Source: Hyalella azteca
Lineage: Eukaryota > Arthropoda > Malacostraca > Amphipoda > Hyalellidae
Reading direction: 5' to 3'
Length of the DNA stretch: 64,000 nucleotides
Assembly: GCF_000764305.2 (NCBI RefSeq)
Contig: NW_025945745.1
Span: 1 to 64,000 of the forward strand
The stretch's first letter is position 1. Each line of letters begins with the position of its first letter. Under the pieces are notes generated by a model. It ran no database searches, had not been told where the DNA came from, and worked only from the letters and a program-made list of their open reading frames with translations. A program made the position numbers and the translations under genes. Of this stretch, positions 19,640 to 30,780 are shown piece after piece.

Positions 19640-20626
19640 CAGGGTGCTGCAGAGAGGAAGGACGGTTTTAAAAATGCCAAAAAACAGTATATTTAAACTG
19701 AAAAACAACTTTATTGATGCAATCAGGTTCTAAAAGAAAGAGCATTTTAGACAGTTAAGTGTGGAAAATAACATCTGGCATGTGGTGGCCAAAATCGTTG
19801 ATAGGCGTTTTTGAAAGCTTGCATAGACTCCCTCCAACATTGCTTTCTCAACTTGCACGACTTAAATGCAAATTGCGTTCTTTAATTTATTTAGAGTTCA
19901 GGGCTTGTGTTTGTATACTCTAGCCTTGAGATATCCCCATGAGAAAAAATAGCATATGGATAAATCTGGGGACCAAGGAGGCTAATGAACACTGCCAAAC
20001 CTGGAAATAAGGCAACCAGGGATGAGAGGCTGGTTGACGTCCATTGATGCTCTGGTTGTGTGAGTGGTTGCCTATCCTGCTGAAACCACACACATCAGAC
20101 TGGAACACGATGCCGTCGTAATTCAGGGACAAAGAATTTGGTCATCATTTCTGTGTAGCGTTTTGAGTTCACTTTAACAGTATGACCAGTACTGTCTTCA
20201 AAGAAGTAAGGGCCAATGATTCAGGTTTGCGATACAGCACACAAACCATTACTTTTGGGTAGTGCAGCGGCATTTCATGTAACTGTTGTGAATTTTCATT
20301 AGCCCATCAACAGTAATTCTGCTGGTTAACCATGCCGTTTAGGTGAAAATGAGCTTTGTCACTCATAAACAATATGAAGTGTTGAGCAGTGTTGGAGGGA
20401 ATAACAATATGTGCAGTGTTGGAGGGAGTCTACACAAACTCACAAGGAAGCCTACAGCACTGCATCAACGATTTTGGCCACCACATGCCAAATGCATTTT
20501 TTCACACTTAACTGTGTGAAATGCTATTTCTTTGTGAACATGATTGCAGCAATAAAGTTGCTTTTCAGTAAAAATATACATTTTAATGGCGTTTTTAAAA
20601 CGGTACGTGCTCTCTGCCGCACCCTG
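19640..20626 (-). pseudogene. Mariner-type element, decayed
   Basis: Terminal inverted repeats CAGGGTGCTGCAGAGAGGAA (left) and the complement of CTCTCTGCCGCACCCTG (right) end a 987-bp element. On the minus strand, shifting frames between about 20365 and 19890 resemble mariner transposase: DKAHFHLNG, NSQQLHEMPLHYPKV, TVLVILLK, FFVPELRRHRVPV-type and WFQQDRQP, the last holding the catalytic Asp. Many stops and frameshifts, plus loss of the N-terminus, show it is dead. A short direct duplication, GTGTTGGAGGGA, occurs at 20387 and 20417. Confidence 0.8.
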
Positions 20627-21530
20627 TTTGATATGAGAGATGCTTTGAAGTTTCCCAGTGTGACCAACATTGAAATCTATGTGGAAACATATATTTTTAA
20701 TATTTTTTAGGCATTTGATGACTTAAAACATGACTTCAATGCATACTTTTATTTTGAAAAAAATTCTAATTTCCTGTCAGTTGAACTGCTTTTGTTGTTG
20801 CTGGCTAATGCTGTCTAGTTTACTTAGTATGTGGTTGTGTCTATTGAGGGGTGGTGTGAGTGTGCTGTGGAACAGTTTGTTGATTGGGCCAAAATCACAA
20901 AATAGTCTTTTATACTAACAATAATTACAACATGCTCTCAATTTATCTCACCCATATGATTCGATATTCCATATGCCTAACTACAATATGAGAATTGTGT
21001 CATTGCAATAATCACCATCTTGAATCCAATAATATTGAATCCTGTTACTGATTGAATATTATTGAATTTTAAAAAATTTACCTATTTTAAAATCAAATTA
21101 GAAAGTAATCATTATCCAGTAATCATTTATATTTTCATCAAAACTCCAAATTTTTTATACAAAAAATACATTGGGAAATCATGTTATATCTACAAAAGTT
21201 TATACCTGAATTAAGCCTAATCATAATTTGGTATAATTTGTGATTATTTAGAAAAAAATTCAAACCTCTAATGAGATGAAATAAAATTTTATTAGAATGA
21301 GGTTACCACATGTAAGATGGTTTTCTAGTAATTTTTTGGGAGAACTCGGTTCCTCGGTAGTACATGAAAATTCAAATTACCTGTTCTTTTCCTTTACTTT
21401 AAACAAGTGATGTGTAAATAATCTTGTAGANAAGAAGTACATGTAACCAAGGTCAAAATGATTCATAGCAGAAGTTTTTCTGTGCATACCAGTGTCTGTT
21501 TGGGCAGAATGTTTTTTAAATTAATTTTTA
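20627..21530. other. AT-rich non-coding stretch with one N
   Basis: No gene or repeat is recognised. A single N at 21431 marks an unresolved base or a collapsed assembly gap. Confidence 0.5.
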
Positions 21531-21539
21531 AATGATCTT

Positions 21540-21955
21540 GAATGATGAAAACGTTGTTACCACAATTACTGAGGCTTGTTTTACACTCCAAGAATGTTTC
21601 TCATTATTCTCCGGGGCACACCAGTGACGGCAGTGAGCGTAGTTGTTGTAATTGCCCATCCTGGTAGTGGCGACTATGTAAGGGAGGGGGTGATAGGTCA
21701 GTTTTTCCAGGCACTTAATGCCACTGGTAGTTCTATGACCATCACTGGCTAGCTGACCCACCAGAACCATTTTTGCATTACACAACACCATGGACAAGCC
21801 AAGTACTCATTTATCAAACAGAGTTGGATGAATGGCTGAGTTGACCATGAGCTGAGCTTCCCGGTAGAACTTGTCCTCAGTGGGACTCGAACCCGGGAGC
21901 TGGAGCTGGGTGTGAGAGACAGAGTCTTTCACCACTGCACCACCACAGCTTGCAG
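21540..21955 (-). mobile_element. tRNA-derived SINE, family 1
   Basis: Read on the minus strand from about 21955, it has an A box TGGTGCAGTGG (21942-21932) and a perfect B box GGTTCGAGTCC (about 21893-21883), spaced as in RNA polymerase III genes. The cloverleaf does not close, so it is a SINE head and not a tRNA gene. The body runs on to about 21540; its 3' tail and duplication are not clear. Confidence 0.75.
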
Positions 21956-22023
21956 GCATTGTAATAGCAGCTATAAGCATAGCGACAGACATACAGCATT
22001 CACTGCCAAAGACCAAAACTATC

Positions 22024-22278
22024 ATGTGGAGTGACCAAGCTGTGGGTCAAGTGCCTCACTCCAGCCCAGCCAAAGCTCGGCCAGGAGCAATGGGTACCAA
22101 GGAATATAAGCCATCAAGACCCACTCATTCAAAGGATTCTCATCATGAATCTGGCCATGACAGCCAATGTCCAGCTGATAAGGCACAACAAACTCATGCT
22201 TCTAAGGCATCCGCCTCTCCAGGAAGAAATTTATGCAACTATTGCCATAAACCAAACCATATCCAAAAGAATTGCTGA
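22024..22278 (+). pseudogene. Ty3/gypsy gag fragment with zinc knuckle
   Basis: The frame ends in CNYCHKPNHIQKNC, a CCHC zinc knuckle with the C-x2-C-x4-H-x4-C spacing of retrotransposon nucleocapsid. The preceding residues are Lys, His, Ser and Pro-rich. Only the end of gag is left. It is followed within 200 bp by RNase H sequence, so protease and most of RT are deleted. Confidence 0.75.
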
Positions 22279-22459
22279 TGGAAGAAAGGGGCATGCCTTT
22301 ATATGTGGATATGTGGCAAACAACACAAGATGGAGTCTTGTCCTAAATATGACCCTAATTTCAAGTCTAGATCACAGTCCCAAGAACGTCATCAGTTAAA
22401 CTGACGAATCTCACTGGTGAAGAGGGACCTGTGAGAGTAAGACTCAATTCCTCTACCAC

Positions 22460-22545
22460 TGCCAGAATATCCCTGTCTTTGAAATAAGGTATGTCTCTGG
22501 CCACATTAATTCTGCTGCTGATGCAATCTCACGGTTAAATTGTAA
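22460..22545 (+). pseudogene. Gypsy RNase H C-terminal remnant
   Basis: The reading NIPVFEIRYVSGHINSAADA, then ISRLN, matches the end of the gypsy RNase H domain, where the text is typically xVxGxxNxxADxLSR. It lies in order between the gag knuckle and the integrase. Flanking frames are closed. Confidence 0.75.
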
Positions 22546-23179
22546 AGTTCAACTCACAGCAATGATGTTGAAGTCGTGCTACCTGAAGGCTTAGTATTAA
22601 ATGATTACCCAGTACCTGAGGAATAATGAATAATGAGGAATCCAGCAATATGATGAATTTTCCTGCTTTACAACAGCAATCAATGAAAATGATCATAGAA
22701 ATAAATGTTCATGTGATGCAAGGACTTTTGATGCTGCAAAAAAATTACCAATAAATTTATTACAGACAATTATATTCTCTGAACTGAACTCTAAGCTTGG
22801 CATAGAAATTATGCACTCAAACTCAAAGTGTGTAATTTGAATATTGTATCAATTACAATTTGATTACATAAGATGTGGGTAAAGGATGAAGAGGTAAAGA
22901 AGATATTTAAGAGGTAAAGAAGATCAAACAACCCCGTTTTTAATGTCCTAGCTCTTAAAAAAATGATGATAGTAATGAATTCATGACTAAGTTTAAAAAG
23001 GCATTCTAGGTTTTAGATCAAAAATGACCTGAACAGCTGGGACCCCCGAGACTTCCAGATGCCACACAGACTTCCAAATCCAGTCTATGCAGCAGGATGT
23101 TTCCAAGAAAGGCTATTATAATGCATTTCACCATGATAAATTCAATTGAATCAGGTTTATTTTTCCAGGAAACATGTAT

Positions 23180-23453
23180 TAATAATGATAATAATAATAA
23201 TAATAATAATAGTGCTTTAGCGTTAGTTAAGTCGTAGGCCTGTCACCAATTCTTAACATCACATTATATTCACAGCTTGTTCAGGTTCCGAATGCGCAAC
23301 TCACTGCTTCAATTCTACTTTTGCTTCTTATTCTACTGCCCGGCCTCCTTGCCGAATCTGGCCAGAAACTGGCCTACAGAGCTGGGATCAAACCCACACC
23401 TCTCTGCTCCAATCACAGTACTCTGAACTGTAACCACTGGGCCACCCTGCCAG
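23180..23453 (-). mobile_element. tRNA-derived SINE, family 2, copy 1
   Basis: Minus-strand A box TGGCCCAGTGG-type (23445-23433) and B box near GGTTTGATCCC (about 23397-23387) head the element, which ends in an (ATT)n tract at 23180-23211. It matches 50041-50294. It is inserted between the RNase H and integrase parts of the gypsy relic. Confidence 0.88.
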
Positions 23454-23573
23454 TTGGACTACACCAACAAACAAAATTGAAACATTCTCTCATGTTCCAT
23501 TTCAAATTATATATTATATTCCCCTACTAATCCATTTCACACTGAATTTGCTTGGAAAGAGGGCTACATTNTT

Positions 23574-24684
23574 ATGGATGAGGAAATAATTAAGCACCTG
23601 CAAGGTCAATGCCCTGATATTAAATTAGTTCTGCATTGCCTGGACAATGATATTCAGGTTAAGGATTGGCCAGTAAGAATCAAGTCTTTTGCCAAACATT
23701 CCTCAGAGCTTCACACTATAGGTGGGCATTTAGTGTATGGAGACTTGAACCCAGTAGTTGTCATGCCATTTAAGGTGGTGGTTGGGGTATTGTTAACCTT
23801 GCACAATGAGTTTGCACATGTTGGGTGAGACAAGCTGCTTGCTTTACTTGGAAAACTAATGTGGCACCCATCCAAATATACTATTGCAAATGACATCTCT
23901 TCAACTTGCCATCAGTGCCACTGTCACAAAGAGTCATCAACTACCATTGTGCCACCAACTTTAAAAATAAATTCTTCCTACCCATTTGATCTAGTTGCTG
24001 CTGATGTTATATCAATGCCTCACACGTCATGGGTTTATTGGCTGCCTTGTGGTGATTGATCATTATTCAAAATGGTTATCAGTAGTGCTCGTCAAAAATA
24101 AGAAGAGCAATACCATTGATCATGCATTTAATCACTGTATTCTACCCTTCTTGCCTCACATCCCTACCAACCTGCTGACTGATAATGGTCCTGAGTTTGC
24201 ATCTGCTGAATTTTGTGAGTGAGCAGAGCTTTCAGGTATTAACCACAAATTCATCACTCCCTATTCTCCCTCAAGTAATGGGATGGTGGAGAGGGTTAAT
24301 TGAACCATTAAGAATTTTTTGCAAAGCTTGGTGGAAGAGCCTGGTACTTGGGATGAATGCCTTCCTAAAGCCATTGTATACAATAATACTTATCATGCAG
24401 AGTTGCAGATGTCTCCAGCAGATTTCTTAATGACTAAAGCCCACAATAGCCAACCTATTTTTCCATTGCACATTGTAAAAGAGACCTGGAAGGCCGGGCA
24501 CCCCAATTATTTGCCATTTACATTGAATCATAAGGGGTTCTTGAATGTAAATAATTTTAGCCCGAATTTCAGTGGTGCTTTCACAGTGACAGAAATAAAC
24601 AAAAATGGTGTAACATATCAGGTGAGGAATTGCACAACTGATGAAGTGGTCAGAGCGCATCAATCTCAGCTGAGAATTTATTGA
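23574..24684 (+). pseudogene. Ty3/gypsy integrase, degenerate
   Basis: In order there are: an N-terminal HHCC zinc-binding region (HNEFAHVG ... CHQCH) broken by a stop at 23826; the catalytic core, with the first Asp in FDLVAADV (about 23990), the second in LLTDNGPEF (about 24180) and the Glu in SSNGMVERVN (about 24280); and a C-terminal domain with FSGAFTVTEINKNGVTYQV. Frameshifts and stops occur near 23826, 24055, 24222 and 24300. Integrase joins retrotransposon cDNA to the host genome; this copy is inactive. No long terminal repeats were found. An N at 23571 lies just upstream. Confidence 0.85.
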
Positions 24685-24891
24685 GTCACACCTAAATATA
24701 TATCTGATTGTGCCAATGGTATTTTAAGCCAGGAAGCTAGATTCTGTTCAGAGAAAGATTGTACAGGTGATGGTATTTCAACCCTCCAGCGATAGTTCCG
24801 ACTCGCTCACATCTATCATGTTTGAGTTGACCAGGAATTTAAAAGGAAAGAAAATACCACAAAAATTCACCATATCTTTATAAGAGAAAAC

Positions 24892-24917
24892 ATTTCGGAG
24901 TCCAGCTCCATCGTCAG
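24892..24917 (-). ncRNA. Hammerhead-like motif, element B left arm
   Basis: Minus-strand CTGACGA, GGAG-CTGGA-CTCC, GAAAT. Two core positions differ from the hammerhead consensus (U to C in CUGAUGA, and the base after GAAA), so this arm is probably inactive. Confidence 0.4.
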
Positions 24918-25044
24918 TTCAAAACACAAAATTCTGTTCAGAAAATGTTCAGTCCTAGAAACACAAATAAATCGATTAGTAAAGTAAAATGCACTAAAAA
25001 TAAATAGATAAGACATGAAAATAATGCTAGTAAACGTAAATGGC

Positions 25045-25815
25045 CTATCTATTTACTATTTCAAGAGGAAAAGAGCTAAAAGCGGCATTCAGACCAGGCT
25101 CCTGTTTGAATATATAAAGGGATTCTAAAATTCGTAAATCACTAACACCAGATGCGGAAGCTAGAATTTTGAAATCACTATCAGATACAGAGGTGTTGTA
25201 CTGCTCGGCATGAACACGTACAGCAGAATGAGGTGGATGTGCAAGTAGGTTCCCTGTTCTATAACTCCTGCCCTTATGCTCAGCCAGCCTAGTATAGAAA
25301 TTGCGTGCCGTCATGCCGACATACGCTGATGCGCACTGCGCACAACTGTATCTGTAAACTAGTGATGATTGCATAAGAACAGGTAGGGTATCCTTATACC
25401 TGAAAAACGAGCCGATTCTAAAATTGTTAACCAGCAACACATGAAGATTTACATCCAGAAGATATTTGGCAAATAAAACTTTTAATTCCTTCGACATAGT
25501 CTCAGATGCGGGTCCAAAGTAGGGAAAAGAACAGTAAACAACTTTCCTATTGTCACACTTGGGAACGACCGCAGTATATTGCTTGGACATAAACTTTTTA
25601 ATTTGGGTGAGCACCAGGTGTGATGGAAAGCCATTTTGTGAAAAGATATTGCGCAACAATTCAAATTCAGAGTGCATGGCTAGGAAAGTAGAACAAATGC
25701 GATAGCCGCGGTTTATCAATGTTTGGACCCCATTCAACTTGAAACGAAAGGAGCAAAAGCTAAAAAAGCTGGTGCTTAAGCCGGTAAATGTCGATTTTCT
25801 AAAAACAGAAGTTTA
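25045..25815 (-). pseudogene. Penelope-like RT thumb and GIY-YIG endonuclease (element B)
   Basis: The open frame 25045-25737 (230 residues) covers the RT thumb and linker (residues 1-115) and a GIY-YIG-like endonuclease at about residues 127-155: SLVYRYSCAQC, SAYVGMTARNF, RLAEHKG. The C-terminus is ISDLRILESLYIFK-like. In this copy the endonuclease is unbroken. Upstream the same frame continues to about 25815, where TAA replaces the Gln seen in element A (RFQTSVYRK). The nuclease nicks target DNA for RT priming in this class. Confidence 0.85.
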
Positions 25816-25880
25816 AAAACGGCCATTAGATTTAGTAACTTTGCAATCAAGGAAAGACAAGCTATTGTCTGATTCCAGCT

Positions 25881-26219
25881 CTATGGTGAATTGATAGACT
25901 TATGTTGGAGATTAAGATAGTCAAAGAAAAGGCCCACATGAGAGGGGTGCTTAAAAATCAAAAAGGTATCGTCAACATATCGGTTATAGAAAATTGGCTT
26001 AAAATCCAGAGGGCAATTTGCCAACCATGTAGCCTCATGAAAACACATGAATATATTGGCAAAGGTAGGGCCGAGTGGAAGTCCCATGCCCAAACCGCCA
26101 ATTTGTCTGTAAAACATGCCAGCATATACGTAAATTGAGTTTAGCACAGATAATTCAAGAAGAGATTTGAAAAACTTGCAGTTAAAACCCATGACAAGGT
26201 CATTGACATCTTTAAACAA
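25881..26219 (-). pseudogene. Penelope-like RT palm (element B)
   Basis: The frame contains LGMGLPLGPTFANIFMCFHE (the motif preceding the catalytic site) and the catalytic RYVDDTFLIF. It belongs upstream of 25045-25815, from which it is separated by a frameshift near 25880. N-terminal RT motifs are missing; the copy is truncated at the inversion point near 26235. Confidence 0.85.
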
Positions 26220-26235
26220 TGAATTGAGACAAATA

Positions 26236-26654
26236 TACTGTATCTGATAGTGATTTCAAAATTCTAGCTTCCGCATCTGGTGTTAGTGATTTACGAATTT
26301 TAGAATCCCTGTATATATTCAAACAGAAGCCTGGTCTGAATGCCGCTTTTAGCTCCTTTCCTCTTGAAATAGTAAATAGATAGGCCGTTTATGTTTACTA
26401 GCATTATTTTCATGTCTTATCTATTTATTTTTAGTGCAGGAACAGGGAACCTACTTGCACATCCACCTCATTCTGCTGTACGTGTTCATGCCAAGCAGTG
26501 CAACACCTCTGTATCTGATAGTGATTTCAAAATTCTAGCTTCCGCATCCGGTGTGAGTGATTTACAAATTTTAGAATCCCTGTATATATTCAAACAGAAG
26601 CCTGGTCTGAATGCCGCTATTAGCTCCTTTCCTCTTGAAATAGTAAATAGATAG
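26236..26654 (+). pseudogene. Two truncated C-terminal ends in plus orientation (element B)
   Basis: SDSDFKILASASGVSDLR... to the stop occurs at about 26236-26383 and again at 26440-26654, the second starting a little further upstream (TGNLLAHPPHSAVRVHAKQC). Each is followed by the same 3' flank (GCCGTTTAYGTTTACTAGC). They are direct repeats of one another and inverted relative to 25045-25737. Confidence 0.85.
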
Positions 26655-26856
26655 GCCGTTTACGTTTACTAGCATTATTTTCATGTCTTATCTATTTATT
26701 TTAGTGAATTTTACTTTACTAATTGATTTATTTGTGTTTCTAGGACTGAACTTTTTCTGAACTTTTTCAAAACCTTACAGTGCATTTTACTTTACTAATT
26801 GATTTATTTGTGTTTCTAGGACTGAACTTTTTCTGAACAGAATTTTGTGTTTTGAA

Positions 26857-26882
26857 CTGACGATGGAGCTGGACTCCGAAAC
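26857..26882 (+). ncRNA. Hammerhead-like motif, element B right arm
   Basis: CTGACGA, GGAG-CTGGA-CTCC, GAAAC. It has a single core change (U to C). Upstream, a ~60-bp stretch (TTTACTTTACTAATTGATTT ... GAACTTTTTCTGAAC) is present twice in tandem at 26706-26765 and 26783-26838. Confidence 0.45.
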
Positions 26883-26994
26883 GTTTTCTCTTATAAAGAT
26901 ATGGTGAATTTTTGTGGTATTTTCATTGCTTTTAAATTCCTGGTTAACTTGCATTTCAAGCAAACAAGTAATTTTAATACTTATGTTTGAGTTG

Positions 26995-27405
26995 GTATTT
27001 GCCCATTTCCCTCCATGTGAACAAATGAAGAGAATCTTTTTTCAGTGTCAATGTATTTAGACATTTTCAATAGTGGGTAATGACATATTTCCAGCATGTC
27101 AGTTGTGTTGAAGGGAGTGTTCACAACTTTCATTATTATGTTAGATTTTTATTGTAATGCAATAAATTGGGAAAATAGTGTCAATATATACACATGTCCT
27201 GCCTCATCCCATGTCAAGATAAGCTCATTTGCATGCAAGAAATAAAGTTTATTGGGTCACCCAATACCAGAAACAAGACAAGAAAAGATAGAGCAACATT
27301 AGGCACAAATGCATTAATTACGACAAATAATAACCATGTTTGCATTAATTGAAAACAATAAATGAATTAAATAGAAAAATAGAAAATTGTGAGCCTAAAC
27401 ACATG
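26995..27405. other. Non-coding stretch, nothing recognised
   Basis: AT-rich sequence between the Penelope-like element and a LINE fragment. No ORF or repeat boundary. Confidence 0.5.
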
Positions 27406-27409
27406 AGCT

Positions 27410-28900
27410 TGGTCTGCCCTAAGATTAACCCCAGTAACAATGTGACTATTGTCTCTAAGACAGAGCTTGATGGCCTGAAATTCCAGGTAGCCTGCAGGAT
27501 ACCTATGTAGGGATATTTCTAGAGCACATAGGAATCACTTGACTAAGGTGCACAGACCTCCTTCTCGACCACCTCTGTGACACCAGAATGGGTGTAGCCA
27601 TGAAATGCTGGTAAATAATTATTTGGAGTCCAAGTTTTTGAGAGGCACATGATGCTTGGCTTCTGGGAGTATAGCAACAATTTTATTTCTGCAAGATGTG
27701 GGTAGATGCTATTACAGTTAAGTGAGATTATTGAGAACTCAGGCAAATATGCATATGCCATTAGTTGCTTTTACCTCTCTGCTGGAACAGTTGGGTTTTC
27801 TTTTTCCTATGGATTGTCGGGGCTACTGCTGAAGGGAGGCCAATAGGGCTCAGATTGCTAGACTGTGTTTCATTCTTCTGGCCTGCATTGCTGCGAGTTA
27901 CAAGTTCAGAGGCTACAGACTAGGTAGGGGAAGGAGCTTTTTGAAGGAAGCTCAACATCATCAGACTCAGAGCTAGAGACAAGTTCAAAATCAGATACAT
28001 CTAGGTAGGATGGAAGGTCTTCAGTAGCAGAGCAAACATCATTAGCAGAGAGAGACATAGCAGGGACAGCATTTACAGCTGGGCTCCATTTTCCTGGCGA
28101 TCTTTTGTTAGATTTGCAGGATACTAGGAGTGATGGCTCAGCTGATGGTAGGTCAACACCAAGTGCTTTTTCATTGCAGTCTGAATCAGGGAATGAGATT
28201 CAACACGGGGTTCTAGATGTAGGGGCAATGATAGCAAGTCCACAAGGAATCTGCCAAGATGCTCAAAGAAATCGGCATTTTCAATTAGCCTTGGATGTTC
28301 ATTTGGGGCCGGCAGCAGAAGGGGACGCATATGAGGGGACTTGAACTGACCTGCTGGAATAGGAGGGCAATGCATTTGGTGGGGGGTGGCTGCAACTGAG
28401 CAGTAAAATTGGGTGTCAGTTAAAGGTATGTCTGTGTCCATAACCTGGCTGTTCATTCTGTGGTGAACAGTTGCATGAGTGCTTAATAAGGCCAGTGGCA
28501 GGCTGGTCTCCCTGACCCCTCTACTTGCCTGTTTTTTCTTCAGCATGGTTTTGGGCTGGGGTGGCCCATTGATCTCTTCTGTTTTTGCTAAGCTTAATAG
28601 CTGGGAAGTTATGGGAATCTGTTATTCTGTGATTCTGAGTGCTTGAAGGGACTTCCACATTTGGTGCAGTCATAGGTGCTGTTCTGCGTGGGCGTCTAGG
28701 GCACTCCAAAAAGTTAGCCTTGTGAGAGCCTCCACAGTTGGCACAGGTGTGCATACTGCTGCTGCAGACTCGGTAGCTGTGTGGTCCTGCACACAATAGG
28801 CATCGCACCTTGCTGGTACAAGCTTAAGCAGCATGTCCATATCTCTGACATTTGTAGCAATGGAGTGGTGGAAACTCATACAGGCACACTGTTGCCGGTG
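27410..28900 (-). pseudogene. LINE fragment: gag-like ORF1 and start of endonuclease
   Basis: Read on the minus strand, ORF1 has three CCHC zinc knuckles: CYKCQRYGHAA with a premature stop inside it, CLLCAGPHSYRVC and CANCGGSHKANFLEC (about 28865-28700). A low-complexity C-terminus with a basic tail (HRKKKTQ) follows. ORF2 starts at ATG 27761, overlapping the ORF1 stop as TAATG, and reads the APE endonuclease N-terminus (FSIISLNCNSIYPH). It continues in a shifted frame to about 27410 (YLEFQAIKLCLRDNSHIV). RT is absent. It is the same family as 34618-38309. Confidence 0.85.
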
Positions 28901-30185
28901 CTATGGAATGCTTATGTCAGGCTCTTTAGTCTCTGGCAACAATTTAGATGAATGAAATTTTCTTCTGAATATGGATGTATTGTTCAAGTACAGGGCAGCA
29001 ATAACAGATGCAGTTGCAAATGGAATTAAATGTAACCAGACATTGGGAGCATGAGTGAGGTATTGGAGCTGTAACAGATAAAACATATAATCAATAAAGT
29101 AAAATCAAATAAAAGAACCTCACTCACAGCAGTTAATCATAACCAAAAACCCTTAGCATTGACAAAACAATCAAGCAGCAAGCGGTAGTTTCAGCTCAGT
29201 TAGAATGTAATTGATAAGATCAACACACAAGAGTAATTCAAGAGATTAAAGTAAACCAAGGTAAACAAACGGGCACGTAAACCAAGGTAAACAAATGAAA
29301 CACGTACGTAAATAGAAAACAGTTTGGTATTCACATAACAAAATAGCAAGCATTGAAATTAAAAGCTTGAAATAGTAAATTAATTGAAGTAAAATCATAT
29401 AAACAACTCACTATTGTGCAATTAACATTCTTTAGATTAAAAGCAAGCATTCCCAGAAGTGGATAAATGTATGTGCAAAGTATAAACATAAGCAAGAATG
29501 AAGTAAATCAATTATTAAGCTGAATGAACACTAACGTACCTGGTTTTCACAGCTTTATACAATATGGGTCCTAACAAGCACTCACCAAGGCAATTGCAGT
29601 CGTCAGAGCATTGAACATCAATCTGCCTGCTACTATTAGTTACAATATCACTGATCAAGCACATGCATGAATAATATAATTATTGGAATTTTCCCACGTG
29701 CCTGAAAAAATAAAGAGAAATGTTTGGTATTGAATTAGAATATATACATTGAGTGAACAAATGAATAACAGATTTGGTTTGTGATGAAAAATACTGAAAT
29801 AACCACCAGGCTACAACACTCTGTACGTTATAAAGCCAATTTTTATCTTCTTTGGGAGATTATCTGACTCTAGGGTGAGTTTCAATGAGCTTCATGGCAT
29901 TCGCCTGGTACCTTCATGGCCCTTCAGGCGTTCTGTATTTTACCACGTTTTTCTTAGCTCGCTTTCGTGTCTGTGATGATCAAATCTTGCAATCAATATT
30001 TCACCAACTTTCCCATTAGCTAGCGCTCTGAAAGTTTTAGGGAAGCTCAGCTCCCGATAACAATACAATAATCAATTATTTGTTGCACGTTTCCAGGCGT
30101 ATAAACTCTAAAGGAACTCACAAGCAGGGGTTGGAACCTTTAATGCACGTCATCCTCGAGAGGATATTCGTGTTTAGACTGCGTA
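28901..30185. other. AT-rich non-coding stretch
   Basis: No recognised gene. The part to about 28960 may be the LINE 5' region. Phrases such as AAACCAAGGTAAACAAA repeat twice near 29255-29295. Confidence 0.4.
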
Positions 30186-30214
30186 TATCGATGATACGCT
30201 TCGTATCATCGATA
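30186..30214. repeat. Perfect hairpin, 13-bp arms, 3-nt loop
   Basis: TATCGATGATACG, CTT, CGTATCATCGATA. No T-tract follows, so it is not a terminator. Function unknown. Confidence 0.85.
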
Positions 30215-30317
30215 CGTACATCAAGTCAAGTAAATTGGCTCGCAACAACGTGTTTCGTGTGTAGCAACGGACTAAAAATGAGAAAATAAAATACTTAAAA
30301 AACTAAAAAGTAGAAAA

Positions 30318-30780
30318 TAAAATGTATAAAAAAAATTTTTAAAGACCACGTTTTTCATGTGGACTCAAAAGTAGAAAATAATTTTTCGGCAGCTACTGAT
30401 CTCTGTTTGCTTTCATTCTCTTGGTCTTTTGTATTTCAGTTAAAATATTTTACATCTAAAACGAAAAACGTGGGGCGCATCTTCATTTAGGCATGCCTTA
30501 ATTTCAATTTTGAATTCAACCACTATTTCTAATTATATCAGCAATACACTTATCAAATGTTCAATGAACCATCATATTCATCATATCAAGTAATCACCAA
30601 ACAATTAAATACATATGCGCCCCACGTTTTTCGTTTTAGATGTTGTAAAATATTTTAACTGAAATACAAAAGACCAAGAGAATGAAAGCAAACAGAGATC
30701 AGTAGCTGCCGAAAAATTATTTTCTACTTTTGAGTCCACATGAAAAACGTGGTCTTTAAAAATTTTTTTTATACATTTTA
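30318..30780. repeat. Near-perfect 165-bp inverted repeat with 134-bp spacer
   Basis: The arms 30318-30480 and 30615-30780 are identical except for one 3-base indel (TTTTACATCT against TTTTACAACATCT). The arms end at ATGCGCCCCACG on the spacer side. Such identity means a recent event. The short ORF at 30605-30799 mostly reads through one arm; it has no motif. Confidence 0.92.

Larger units (their letters stand above)
24830..26982. mobile_element. Penelope-like element B, inverted composite
   Basis: It is bounded by a 12-bp duplication ATGTTTGAGTTG at 24818-24829 and 26983-26994. The left 1.4 kb is one copy in minus orientation (3' end at 24830). The right part, from about 26240, is in plus orientation and holds two successive truncated C-terminal ends and then the 3' tail. 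The arms at the two ends are inverted copies of each other. It lies just beyond the gypsy integrase. Confidence 0.9.

Noticed and set aside
21883..21942. Possible tRNA gene (perfect A and B boxes)
   Set aside because: No closing acceptor stem or anticodon arm could be drawn, and a longer unrelated body follows; this is a SINE head. The same holds for 23387-23445 and 50226-50284.
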